Assembly: GCF_033542235.1 (NCBI RefSeq)
Contig: NZ_JAWRCU010000013.1
Span: 62,001-126,000, forward strand
Source of the DNA: JAWRCU01 sp033542235
GTDB taxonomy: Bacteria; Pseudomonadota; Alphaproteobacteria; Rhizobiales; Rhizobiaceae
Reading direction: 5' to 3'
DNA length: 64,000 nucleotides
Numbering within the stretch: the first letter of the stretch is position 1; each line of letters opens with the position of its first letter. Shown here piece after piece: positions 1 through 7,228 of the stretch. A program made the position numbers and the translations under genes. Below the pieces are notes generated by a model. The model searched no databases. It was not told the origin of the DNA and saw only the letters and a program-made list of their open reading frames with translations.

Positions 1-47
1 GGGGCCGTTCGAAGCGCTATATTACCGAAATGACGGTGCTCTACGTC

Positions 48-205
48 GCCCCCCTCTGGCCTGCCGGCCATCTCCCCCACAAGGGGGGAGATTGGCTGTC
101 ATCGATGATTTCGCCAATCTTCGACCTTGGCTATTGGCGAAACCAAAGCGGCCGTCCGATCTCCCCCCTCGTGGGGGAGATGGCCGGCAGGCCAGAGGGG
201 GGCGC
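48..205. repeat. Dispersed palindromic element, family A copy 1
   Basis: Long interrupted inverted repeat. The left arm (48-105) carries the CTGCCGGCCATCTCCCCC core and the right arm (about 160-205) its reverse complement. A second, inner inverted pair (CGCCAATC / GATTGGCG) lies in the loop. Near-identical copies occur at 7005-7178 and 62874-63032. It ends 48 bp before the xdhC start codon. An unseen upstream gene may stop at the TGA at 31-33, but too little remains to identify it. Confidence 0.9.
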
Positions 206-253
206 GAAGGGGCTCAAGCCTCTCGATGCTTTCGCTATCTGGCGAGGCGTCCC

Positions 254-1213
254 ATGACTTCCTCCGCTCAGCGCCTAAGAAACTTCCTTGATGCCGCCCC
301 GGCCGCAGCCTTCGTCGAGGTCGCCGAAGCGAAAGGGTCCACGCCGCGTGAGAAGGGCGCCTGGATGCTGGTTTCGCGGACGGCGATCTTCGGCACGATC
401 GGCGGCGGGCAGCTGGAATTCATGGCGATCGACCAAGCGAGGCGGGTGTTGGTGCGATCCACTTCTGCCGACGTCGGTGCCGCCCCTCACCCTTACCCTC
501 TCCCCGCGCGCGGGGAGAGGGGGACTTCAACGTTGGTGCCCCCCTCTCCCCGCGCGCGGGGAGAGGGTAAGGGTGAGGGGCGGCGCGACGATAACAAGGT
601 AAGCCTCGACATCCCGCTAGGCCCCGAAATCGGCCAGTGCTGCGGCGGGCGCGTGGAGGTGGCAATATCGCTCGTCGACGAACGCCGACGGGAAATGCTG
701 CTCGAGATGGCCGAGATCGAGGATCACAAGCTGCCGCAAGTGCTGATTTTCGGCGGCGGCCATGTCGGTCACGCATTGGCTGCTGCTTTCGCGCTGCTGC
801 CGCTAAGACCCGTGGTCGTCGAGACACGCGCCGACGCGCTGGAAGGCATGCCGACCGGCGTCGAGACGCGGCTGACGCCGATGCCGGAAGAGATGGTGCG
901 CGAGGCGCCCTCGGGTAGCGCCTTTGTCGTGCTGACCCACGACCATGCCCTCGACTTCCTGATCGTCGCGGAAGCCTTGAAACGCAGGGATGCCGCCTAT
1001 GTGGGCATGATCGGCTCGAAGACGAAGAAGGCGACGTTCCGAAGCTGGTACTTGAAGACAGCAGGCGGAACCGAGCCGCAGTTTGCGCGCCTCGTCTCGC
1101 CGATCGGCGGCGACACCGTCAGGGACAAGCGCCCCGCCGTCATCGCCGCTCTGGCCGCCGCCGAGATCATGACGGCGCTGCTGGCCCGCAATCCGGCAAA
1201 TGCAGAAGCCTGA
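254..1213 (+). CDS. xdhC: Xanthine dehydrogenase accessory protein XdhC
   Basis: XdhC-family protein (319 aa) that binds molybdenum cofactor, promotes its sulfuration and inserts it into xanthine dehydrogenase. The N-terminal XdhC/CoxI domain shows TIGGGQLEF and, later, GPEIGQCCGGRVE, whose two adjacent cysteines are typical of the family. The C-terminal Rossmann domain starts at IFGGGHVGHAL and ends with the conserved GMIGSKTKK segment. The ATG at 254 is chosen because the family begins a few residues before the conserved FVEVAEAKGSTPRE segment; the frame stays open further upstream through a repeat. Between the two halves of the N-terminal domain, about 36 residues (bases 479-585) are encoded by a palindromic repeat and have no counterpart in usual XdhC. 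Without them the length is typical, about 283 aa. The gene abuts dps tail to tail with no spacer. Confidence 0.9.
   Translation: MTSSAQRLRNFLDAAPAAAFVEVAEAKGSTPREKGAWMLVSRTAIFGTIGGGQLEFMAIDQARRVLVRSTSADVGAAPHPYPLPARGERGTSTLVPPSPRARGEGKGEGRRDDNKVSLDIPLGPEIGQCCGGRVEVAISLVDERRREMLLEMAEIEDHKLPQVLIFGGGHVGHALAAAFALLPLRPVVVETRADALEGMPTGVETRLTPMPEEMVREAPSGSAFVVLTHDHALDFLIVAEALKRRDAAYVGMIGSKTKKATFRSWYLKTAGGTEPQFARLVSPIGGDTVRDKRPAVIAALAAAEIMTALLARNPANAEA
479..585. repeat. Palindromic element, family B copy 1, inserted in frame in xdhC
   Basis: A near-perfect inverted repeat of about 107 bp: the left arm CGCCCCTCACCCTTACCCTC continues into TCCCCGCGCGCGGGGAGAGG, and the right arm is the reverse complement. 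Each half also folds on itself through the CCCCGCGCGCGGGG core. The same family is intergenic at 23841-23949 and, with a longer loop, at 59235-59438. Here it adds about 36 codons (Pro, Arg and Gly rich) and preserves the xdhC frame. Confidence 0.92.
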
Positions 1214-1702
1214 TTACGCCTTTTCCTGGATGTGGGCTTCCAGGAACCACAGCGATTTGTCGAGCGCGCGCGAATAGGCTGTGAAGATATCGGCCGTATC
1301 GGCGTCGCCCGCCTCGTCGGACTCCGCGATTGCGGCGCGCGCCAATTTCGCCGTCGCCGCATAGCGATCGATCAGCGCCTCGAGGTGATCCCGGATCTTG
1401 TAGATGTCGGTCGGATAGGCGGGGAGGGAGCTCGACTTCGCGACGGTCTGAGAGGTGCCGAGCGCGGTGCCGCCGAGCTGCACGGCGCGCTCGGCGATCG
1501 TATCGACATGCTCGTCGAGCTCGGTGCGGAAGCCGTCTAGCATCTCATGCACAGCGATGAATTGCGGTCCCTTGATGTTCCAATGCGCCTGCTTGGTAAT
1601 GAGGGCGAGGTCGATCGCCTCGGCGAGGCGGGCGTTCAGTATCTCGATCGAGCTCTTGCGGGAATTGGACTTCAGGTCGTTCTTCGTTTCGTGCATCGAC
1701 AT
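1214..1702 (-). CDS. dps: Dps-family DNA-binding ferritin-like protein
   Basis: 162-aa miniferritin. Dps forms a dodecamer that oxidises and stores iron with hydrogen peroxide and can coat DNA in stationary phase. The conserved ferroxidase segment ITKQAHWNIKGPQF followed by HEMLDGF and the downstream D-E-H-D-T-I-A-E-R series are visible, so the inter-subunit ferroxidase ligands are present. The Ser/Lys/Asn-rich N-terminal tail is a plausible DNA-contacting extension. The start at 1702 follows a strong CAGGAGA site; a longer in-frame extension to 1864 runs into a dispersed repeat and is rejected. The stop codon directly abuts that of xdhC, so the two genes are convergent. Confidence 0.93.
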   Translation of the reverse strand: MSMHETKNDLKSNSRKSSIEILNARLAEAIDLALITKQAHWNIKGPQFIAVHEMLDGFRTELDEHVDTIAERAVQLGGTALGTSQTVAKSSSLPAYPTDIYKIRDHLEALIDRYAATAKLARAAIAESDEAGDADTADIFTAYSRALDKSLWFLEAHIQEKA

Positions 1703-1833
1703 GCTCGTCTCCTGGAGGTGCTGCAATACCGAGATAAACCCGCCACGCGATAGGAATTTAGAAGATAGGTCGCGCTCCGCAATTGTGCCAAGGCATAGCT
1801 GGACGGGCACTGCCAGAAAACCGTGGACGTTTC

Positions 1834-1871
1834 GAGCAGGATGAATTGGAGCGGAGCCATTCATCCTGCTC
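1834..1871. repeat. Dispersed repeat, family D copy 1
   Basis: GAGCAGGATGAATT and AATTCATCCTGCTC-like arms flank a short loop, followed by a tail resembling CTTGTTTTAGCGCATGA. Related copies lie at 17592-17628, 37057-37146 and 44174-44210, and a tail-only version at 19892-19975. It lies upstream of dps in a gap with no gene (1703-1948). Confidence 0.75.
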
Positions 1872-1948
1872 TAACTCCTTGTTTTAGCGCATGACCTTCT
1901 CCAAGGTCTGGTCCGTTCGATGCGGTGCAAGCACGAAAGTGGCCAGAA

Positions 1949-2278
1949 CTACTGATAGGACCCGGCACACCATGACCACTCTATGCCGTGGCAGTGAGTG
2001 GCGGGCGTATTTACTTGCACGTCAGGCAGGTAGGTGGGCTGCCCAACGTCCACGGGGCTGATTGGTCCGGTGGTCGCAGGAAAGCGCGGTCTCAAATTCA
2101 CGGCACCGATCCGTGCAAACTCCACAGGGCGGATCCGTCCCGTATCCACGGAGCGGGTCGGTCCCGTCTCCGCGTAATTGGTCTGTCCGGGAACCACGGA
2201 TCCGGTCTGTTCCATGTCTACAGAAGTACACCCTGCAAGCGTTGCCAGCAGGACCAGAGAGCCGAGTATTTTGCCCAT
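1949..2278 (-). CDS. Small lipoprotein, unknown function
   Basis: 109-aa protein with a type II signal peptide: MGK, a hydrophobic core, and the lipobox LAGC with the acylated Cys at residue 16. The mature part is low in complexity, rich in Thr, Gly, Pro and Val, with loosely repeated T-G/P-x-x-x-V-D units, and ends in a Trp/Cys-containing tail (WSWCAGSYQ). The start is supported by GGGGAGATCATCGCT directly before the ATG. The upstream neighbour on the same strand (2327-2491) has the same lipobox context, the same ribosome-binding region and a similar C-terminal WSWC motif, so the two look like a duplicated pair. I recognise no domain; its mature part should sit on the periplasmic face of a membrane. 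Confidence 0.7.
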   Translation of the reverse strand: MGKILGSLVLLATLAGCTSVDMEQTGSVVPGQTNYAETGPTRSVDTGRIRPVEFARIGAVNLRPRFPATTGPISPVDVGQPTYLPDVQVNTPATHCHGIEWSWCAGSYQ

Positions 2279-2326
2279 AGCGATGATCTCCCCAAAACTG
2301 GGCGAAAGCGGCCAGGACTTCTAAAG

Positions 2327-2491
2327 CTATCCCCGCCCGTGATAGCCGACGCACCACGACCAAGGATTGCCGTTGCATGAAGTCCCGGGTGAACTGCCAG
2401 TGGGCGTCAGCGAGCCGGTTTGTCCGGTATCCATCGAAGTGCAGCCGGCAATAGTGCCGAGCAGGATCAAAATGCCCGCGAATTTCGTCAC
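2327..2491 (-). CDS. Very small lipoprotein (54 aa), paralog of its neighbour
   Basis: Short GTG-started frame read directly from the sequence. Translation starts VTKFAGILILLGTIAGCTSM: a signal peptide with lipobox IAGC and Cys at residue 17. The mature peptide has MDTGQTGS, matching MEQTGS in the next gene, and ends NPWSWCVGYHGRG, matching the WSWCAGSYQ tail. A GGGAGATCGTCGT region precedes the GTG at the same spacing as in the downstream paralog. The shared signal, N-terminus, C-terminus and leader argue that this is real despite its length. Function unknown. Confidence 0.65.
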   Translation of the reverse strand: MTKFAGILILLGTIAGCTSMDTGQTGSLTPTGSSPGTSCNGNPWSWCVGYHGRG

Positions 2492-2653
2492 ACGACGATC
2501 TCCCGAAATTCGAGCCTCAGAAGTCCCGCCATAAATTTAGATAGTTGCGCTGCAAGAATTGCCTAGCGCCCTTTGCCGTAGAAGCGGGAGCATCATCTTC
2601 ATACTTTCGTGATGAGAGTTGGTCCTGCAACCTGCTTCCGCAGAGCAGCAATT

Positions 2654-2701
2654 CATCTAATCAGGCATGCGTGGGCTAACCCAGGAATGCCTGATTAGAT
2701 G
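2654..2701. terminator. Perfect 15-bp inverted repeat, possible terminator
   Basis: CATCTAATCAGGCAT (2654-2668) and its exact reverse complement (2687-2701) flank an 18-base loop that itself contains TGGG/CCCA. It lies 66 bp past the stop of the LysR gene, between that gene and the small lipoproteins. No T-run follows on either strand, so a terminator role is only one reading; an operator or recombination site is possible. Confidence 0.5.
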
Positions 2702-2766
2702 CCTTTGCCTGCCGCAGGTTCTTCTCGCAAAAGCGCATGGCAGTTTCGTGGGACTTGCTCGGCGGC

Positions 2767-3684
2767 CTATTTCCCAAGAATGTCGCGGATCAGCCTCTGG
2801 CAGCGCTCTGCCATGAAGTCGAGCAGAAGCCGCACCTTGGGATCCTGCAGCTTCTTGTGCGGGTATACGGCGGCGAGCTGGACGGGAATCGGAGGGGTGT
2901 CCGGCAGGATCACCTTCAGCCTCTTGTCGCGAATGAACGGCTCGACCTCGAAGCGCGGCTTGTTGGTGATTCCGCGGCCGGCAAGCGCCCAGCCCGTGAG
3001 CACGTCGCCGTCGTCGGAATCGAAGGGGCCGCGCACCTCGAACTTGGCCGGGCCGGCCGACGTCGAGAGCGTCCAGAAGTGCTCGCGCACGCCCGGATAG
3101 CGCAGCATCAGGCAGTCGTGTCGCCTGGAGATCAGCTCTTGCGGGGTCTGAGGCTCGCCGCGTTGCTCCAGATATTTCGGCGCTGCGACAAGGACCCGTT
3201 CGCAATCCATGATGCCACGCATCCTCAAGCTGGAATCCTCCAGCAGGCCGAGCCGGAAGGCGACGTCTATTCCTTCCTTCATCAAATCGACGTCGTGGTC
3301 GGAGAGCCGCAGCCTGACCTCGATCTCTGGATATTTGTCCCGGAAGTCCGGGATGCCCGAAGCAATGAAGCGACGGCCGAGCCCGAGCGGGGCGGTGACG
3401 CGTATCGTCCCGCGCGGCTGTCCCGACAGGGCGCTGACTGCAGCCTCTGCCTCGATCACCGCATCGAGCACCTGCTTGGCGCCGTTATAGAAGACGGCGC
3501 CGTGCTCGGTGGTGGTGAGCTGTCTCGTCGTACGGTTGAAGAGCCTCACGCCGAGATGCTTCTCGAGCTCTTTGATGCGGTTAGAGGCTACGGCCGGCGA
3601 GATGCGCATGTCGCGGCCGGCCGCTGACAGGTTGCCGAGCTCGACGACACGTACGAAGACGGCAATGTTGTCGAGATAGGCCAT
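2767..3684 (-). CDS. LysR-family transcriptional regulator
   Basis: About 305 aa with the standard LysR plan: an N-terminal winged HTH (residues 1-60; AAGRDMRISPAVASNRIKEL followed by LGVRLFNRTTRQLTTTE) and a two-lobed effector-binding domain from about residue 90. It is transcribed divergently from puuD across a 133-bp gap, the usual arrangement for a LysR regulator controlling its neighbour, so control of urate/guanine catabolism is a reasonable inference. The effector is unknown. The start at 3684 (MAYLDN) is preferred because it matches the family N-terminus; an ATG four codons upstream is also possible. Confidence 0.85.
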   Translation of the reverse strand: MAYLDNIAVFVRVVELGNLSAAGRDMRISPAVASNRIKELEKHLGVRLFNRTTRQLTTTEHGAVFYNGAKQVLDAVIEAEAAVSALSGQPRGTIRVTAPLGLGRRFIASGIPDFRDKYPEIEVRLRLSDHDVDLMKEGIDVAFRLGLLEDSSLRMRGIMDCERVLVAAPKYLEQRGEPQTPQELISRRHDCLMLRYPGVREHFWTLSTSAGPAKFEVRGPFDSDDGDVLTGWALAGRGITNKPRFEVEPFIRDKRLKVILPDTPPIPVQLAAVYPHKKLQDPKVRLLLDFMAERCQRLIRDILGK

Positions 3685-3817
3685 GGCGCGCCCCACGCGA
3701 TTTCAGAGATAGTGAGCCTATTATTTTCCAGATTTTTTTGAAAGTCATGGTGCAAGCTGCCCCTTTCCGTTTGCTGGGCAACACGTAAAGTCTCCTGTTG
3801 CAGGTAAGGGGCCGCGC

Positions 3818-5038
3818 ATGACAGATTTTGCCATATTCTGGGACTGGTTGAGCTTCGCCGTGCGCTGGCTGCATGTGATCACCGGCATCGCCTGGATCGG
3901 CTCGTCCTTCTACTTCATCGCCCTCGATCTGGGTCTGCGCCAGCGTCCGGGATTGCCCGTCGGTGCCCATGGCGAGGAGTGGCAGGTGCATGGCGGCGGC
4001 TTCTACCACATCCAGAAATATCTAGTGGCGCCGGCCGAGATGCCGGACCATCTCACCTGGTTCAAATGGGAATCCTATTTCAGCTGGCTGTCGGGCTTCG
4101 CGATGCTCTGCGTCGTCTATTACGCCGGCGCGGACCTTTACCTCATAGACCGCAACGTGCTCGACGTGTCGGTTCCCGTCGGCATTCTGATCTCGCTGGC
4201 CTGCCTGGCTTCCGGCTGGATCGTGTACGATCTTCTCTGCAGGTGGCTGATCGGCAAGGCCGATACTGGCCTGATGATCCTGCTCTATGCGATCGTGGTG
4301 TTCATGGCCTGGGGCCTGACCCATCTCTTCACCGGGCGCGCCGCATTCCTCCATCTCGGCGCGATCACCGCGACGATCATGTCGGCCAATGTCTTCATGG
4401 TGATCATCCCCAATCAGAAGATCGTGGTGGCTGATCTGATCGCAGGCCGCAAGCCGGACCCCAAATACGGCAAGATCGCCAAGCAGCGGTCGCTGCACAA
4501 CAACTACCTGACACTGCCGGTCCTCTTCCTGATGCTGTCGAACCACTACCCGCTGGCGTTCGCGACCCAGTTCAACTGGGTGATCGCCTCGCTGGTGTTC
4601 ATCATCGGCGTGCTGATCCGGCATTATTTCAACACGATGCATGCGCGGAAAGGCAATCCGACCTGGACCTGGCTCGCCGCGGCAATCCTGTTCGTCATCA
4701 TCATGTGGCTCTCCACCGTGCCCAAGGTGCTGACCGGCGAGCCGAAAGTCTCGGCGGAGGCTCAGACCTTGTTGGCCTCCGCGCATTTCCCGGCGGTGCG
4801 CGACACGGTGATGGGCCGCTGCTCGATGTGCCACGCGGCCGAGCCGAGCTATCAGGGCATCTACCACGCACCGAAAGGCGTCATGCTCGATACCGACCAG
4901 GGCATCGCCGCGCACGGCCGCGAGATCTACCTTCAGGCCGGCCGCAGCCATGCCATGCCGCCGGGCAACGTCACCGCGGTTACGGATCAGGAGCGGGCAC
5001 TGATCACGGCGTGGTTTGAAGACGCCCAGGTGAAATAG
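3818..5038 (+). CDS. puuD: Membrane urate oxidase PuuD with cytochrome c domain
   Basis: 406-aa integral membrane protein oxidising urate to 5-hydroxyisourate in the purine ring-opening route. The N-terminal part (to about residue 310) has eight or so hydrophobic helices with conserved histidines (WLHVITGIAWIGSSFYFI, VHGGGFYHIQKY), as in the DUF989 urate oxidase domain. The C-terminal part is a c-type cytochrome: CSMCH at residues 335-339 and a likely Met axial ligand in SHAMPPGN. PuuD-type enzymes pass electrons to cytochrome c instead of making peroxide directly. guaD starts one base after the stop, so the two are translationally linked. It is divergent from a LysR gene. Confidence 0.92.
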   Translation: MTDFAIFWDWLSFAVRWLHVITGIAWIGSSFYFIALDLGLRQRPGLPVGAHGEEWQVHGGGFYHIQKYLVAPAEMPDHLTWFKWESYFSWLSGFAMLCVVYYAGADLYLIDRNVLDVSVPVGILISLACLASGWIVYDLLCRWLIGKADTGLMILLYAIVVFMAWGLTHLFTGRAAFLHLGAITATIMSANVFMVIIPNQKIVVADLIAGRKPDPKYGKIAKQRSLHNNYLTLPVLFLMLSNHYPLAFATQFNWVIASLVFIIGVLIRHYFNTMHARKGNPTWTWLAAAILFVIIMWLSTVPKVLTGEPKVSAEAQTLLASAHFPAVRDTVMGRCSMCHAAEPSYQGIYHAPKGVMLDTDQGIAAHGREIYLQAGRSHAMPPGNVTAVTDQERALITAWFEDAQVK

Positions 5039-5039
5039 G

Positions 5040-6353
5040 ATGGCGGATTTGCTGCTTCGCGGCAGGGTGCTGTCTTTCCTGCGCTGGCCGGAGAGCGCCG
5101 ACGATCACGCGGCCTGCCGCTACGAAGTGGATGGCGGCGTTCTCATCGATGGCGGCAAGATCGTGTCTGCAGGCGCATATGCGGTTGTCGAACGGCAGGC
5201 CGGCCCGGGCGTGAAGACAATCGACCACCGGCCGCATCTCATCCTGCCCGGCTTCATCGACGCACATATCCATGTGCCCCAGATGCAGATCATCGCCTCC
5301 TACGGCGCGGAACTGCTCGATTGGCTGAACAAATACACCTTTCCCGAGGAGACGCGCTTCTTCGACCCGCAGCACGGTCGCCGCATCGCCAGGCTCTTCC
5401 TGGACGAGGTGGTGCGGCATGGCACGACCACAGTTGCGGCCTACTGCTCGGTGCACAAGGAATCGGCCGAAGCCTTCTTTGCCGAGGCGGCCGAGCGCAA
5501 CATGCTGGTGATCGCCGGCAAGGTGATGATGGACCGCAACGCACCGGAGGGCCTCACCGACACGCCGCAATCGGGCTATGACGACAGCAAGGCGCTGATC
5601 GAAGCCTGGCACGGCAGGGGAAGGGCGCTCTATGCGATCACGCCGCGCTTTGCCATAACTTCCACGCCCGAGCAGATGGAGATGGCGAGCGCGCTGATGC
5701 GCGAGCATCCGGATCTCCACATGCAGACGCATCTCTCGGAAAATCACGCCGAGATTGCCTTCACGAGCGAACTCTATCCGTGGTCGGAGGACTACACGGA
5801 TATCTACGAGCATTACGGACTGCTCGGAAGGAAAAGCCTGATCGGCCACTGCATACACCTCTCCGAGCGTGAGGCGGATGCACTCTCCGCGAGCGGCGCA
5901 GTCGCCGTGTTCTGCCCGACCTCGAACCTCTTCCTCGGCTCTGGCCTGTTCGACTATCAGCGCTACCGCAAGCGGGAACAGCCGCTCAGGATCGCGACGG
6001 CGACCGATGTCGGAGGCGGCACAAGCTATTCGATGCTGCGCACGATGGACGAGGGCTACAAGGTGATCGCGCTCAATGGCGAGAAGCTCAACCCGCTCGC
6101 GTCCTTCTGGCAGCTCACCGCCGGCAATGCCGAAGCGCTGTCGATCGACGACAGGGTCGGGCGGCTTGAACCAGGCAAAGAGGCCGACATCGTCGTGCTC
6201 GATTCCGGAGCCACGCCGGCAATGCGTCTGCGCATGGAGCGGATCGAGACGCTTGCCGAAGAGCTTTTTCTGCTGCAAACGCTTGGTGACGATCGCGCGG
6301 TCGTCGAGACCTATGTTGCAGGCAGACCTGCAAAAACTGCGCTGACGAGTTAG
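5040..6353 (+). CDS. guaD: Guanine deaminase
   Basis: 437-aa amidohydrolase converting guanine to xanthine and ammonia. Metal ligands expected of the family are visible: HIHVPQ (H76 and H78), the TTTVAAYCSVHKES loop, THLSENHAEI, IGHCIHLSEREAD, and the late Asp in ATDVGGGTSYSM. PQMQ following the HxH motif and the PEETRF segment are typical of guanine deaminase rather than other amidohydrolases. The product feeds xanthine dehydrogenase, whose maturation factor xdhC is 4 kb upstream, and then puuD, to which this gene is coupled with a 1-bp spacer. Length fits the family. Confidence 0.94.
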   Translation: MADLLLRGRVLSFLRWPESADDHAACRYEVDGGVLIDGGKIVSAGAYAVVERQAGPGVKTIDHRPHLILPGFIDAHIHVPQMQIIASYGAELLDWLNKYTFPEETRFFDPQHGRRIARLFLDEVVRHGTTTVAAYCSVHKESAEAFFAEAAERNMLVIAGKVMMDRNAPEGLTDTPQSGYDDSKALIEAWHGRGRALYAITPRFAITSTPEQMEMASALMREHPDLHMQTHLSENHAEIAFTSELYPWSEDYTDIYEHYGLLGRKSLIGHCIHLSEREADALSASGAVAVFCPTSNLFLGSGLFDYQRYRKREQPLRIATATDVGGGTSYSMLRTMDEGYKVIALNGEKLNPLASFWQLTAGNAEALSIDDRVGRLEPGKEADIVVLDSGATPAMRLRMERIETLAEELFLLQTLGDDRAVVETYVAGRPAKTALTS

Positions 6354-6363
6354 TGCACGGGGC

Positions 6364-6430
6364 AGTTTACTTTTTTCCGCAGGAAGGCGGCGGCGCTTCC
6401 AAGGCCTGCGCATGCGGAAAAAAGTAAACT
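6364..6430. terminator. Large stem-loop after guaD
   Basis: Perfect 18-bp arms AGTTTACTTTTTTCCGCA (6364-6381) and its reverse complement (6413-6430), further flanked by GGGG and CCCC, with an inner GGAAG/CTTCC hairpin. It sits between the guaD stop and the UPF0303 gene. A role in termination or mRNA stabilisation is plausible; no T-run follows the stem. Confidence 0.55.
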
Positions 6431-6468
6431 TTCCCCGGAGCTAACCCCGCACCGACCAGGAGGAGAGC

Positions 6469-6975
6469 ATGGGCGTCGCCGAGGATATTGCTGCGGTCAT
6501 CGAGCAGGAGGCCACGCTTGTCTTCCAGTCTTTCGACGAGGGGACTGCCTTTGCCGTCGGTTCGGCGATCCGCGAGCGTGGACTGAAGGAGAAGCTGCCC
6601 ATCGTCGTCGATATCCGAACCTGGGACAGGCCGCTGTTCTACGCCGCGCTGCCCGGCTCGAGCGCCGACAACGCCAATTGGGCGCGGCGCAAGCGCAATG
6701 TCGTGCAGACCTTTCTCAGGAGCACCTACCGCATGGTGCTCGAGCAGCAGCGGCCCGATCGCACGTTCAAGCCGGGAGCCGGGCTAGACATCAAGGATTA
6801 CGTGCTCGCCGGCGGGGGTTTTCCGATCACGGTGAAGGGCGCCGGCGTGATCGGTGCGATCGCGGTCTCGGGCTTGCCGGAGCGGGAGGATCATGGCGTC
6901 GTCGTGGAAGCGCTCGCGCGGCATCTGGGGCTGGATGCGGAGGCGCTGGCGTTGCCGGCCGAGGGCGGGGCGTAG
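6469..6975 (+). CDS. UPF0303 / heme-degrading-domain (HbpS-like) protein
   Basis: 168-aa protein of the UPF0303 family, part of the GlcG/HbpS-like alpha-beta fold. The sequence runs from LPIVVDIRTWDRPLFYAALPG through the conserved NWARRKRNVV segment to GGGFPITVKGAGVIGAIAVSGL, which is the family hallmark. Small-molecule or heme binding has been reported for related proteins; its role beside guanine deaminase and glycerate kinase is not established and may relate to purine breakdown. A strong AGGAGGAGAGC site precedes the ATG. It is followed by a family A repeat and then the glycerate kinase gene on the same strand. Confidence 0.8.
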   Translation: MGVAEDIAAVIEQEATLVFQSFDEGTAFAVGSAIRERGLKEKLPIVVDIRTWDRPLFYAALPGSSADNANWARRKRNVVQTFLRSTYRMVLEQQRPDRTFKPGAGLDIKDYVLAGGGFPITVKGAGVIGAIAVSGLPEREDHGVVVEALARHLGLDAEALALPAEGGA

Positions 6976-7004
6976 GCAGATTGGTTACGATGGCGCTCTA
7001 CGTT

Positions 7005-7178
7005 GCCCCCCTCTGTCCTGAGCTTGTCGAAGGGGCCGGACATCTCCCCCACAAGGGGGGAGATCGGCTGTCATCAAGGGCTTCGCCAATCTTTGAACGT
7101 TGGCGATTGGCGAAATCAAAGCGGCAGTCCAATCTCCCCCCGTGTGGGGGAGATGTCCGGCAGGACAGAGGGAGGCGC
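7005..7178. repeat. Dispersed palindromic element, family A copy 2, with nested insertion
   Basis: Same bipartite palindrome as at 48-205 and 62874-63032, ending 50 bp before the glycerate kinase start. Its left arm is interrupted at about 7017-7035 by CCTGAGCTTGTCGAAGGGG, the reverse complement of a motif (TTCGACAAGCTCAGG) found dispersed in many bacterial genomes. The right arm lacks it, so the insertion came after the element was in place or the right arm was unaffected. Confidence 0.88.
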
Positions 7179-7228
7179 GAAGGGGCGCCAACGCTGCATA
7201 AAAACACGCGCGCAGGAAAGGCCTGCCC

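Noticed and set aside
30..257. Short protein reading through family A copy 1 (MTVLYVAPLWPAGHLPHKGG)
   Set aside because: It is repeat-encoded; similar peptides appear wherever the element is read in that frame, and no ribosome-binding site is present.
5004..6413. 469-codon open frame antisense to guaD
   Set aside because: No domain, and the plus strand encodes guanine deaminase with all metal ligands.
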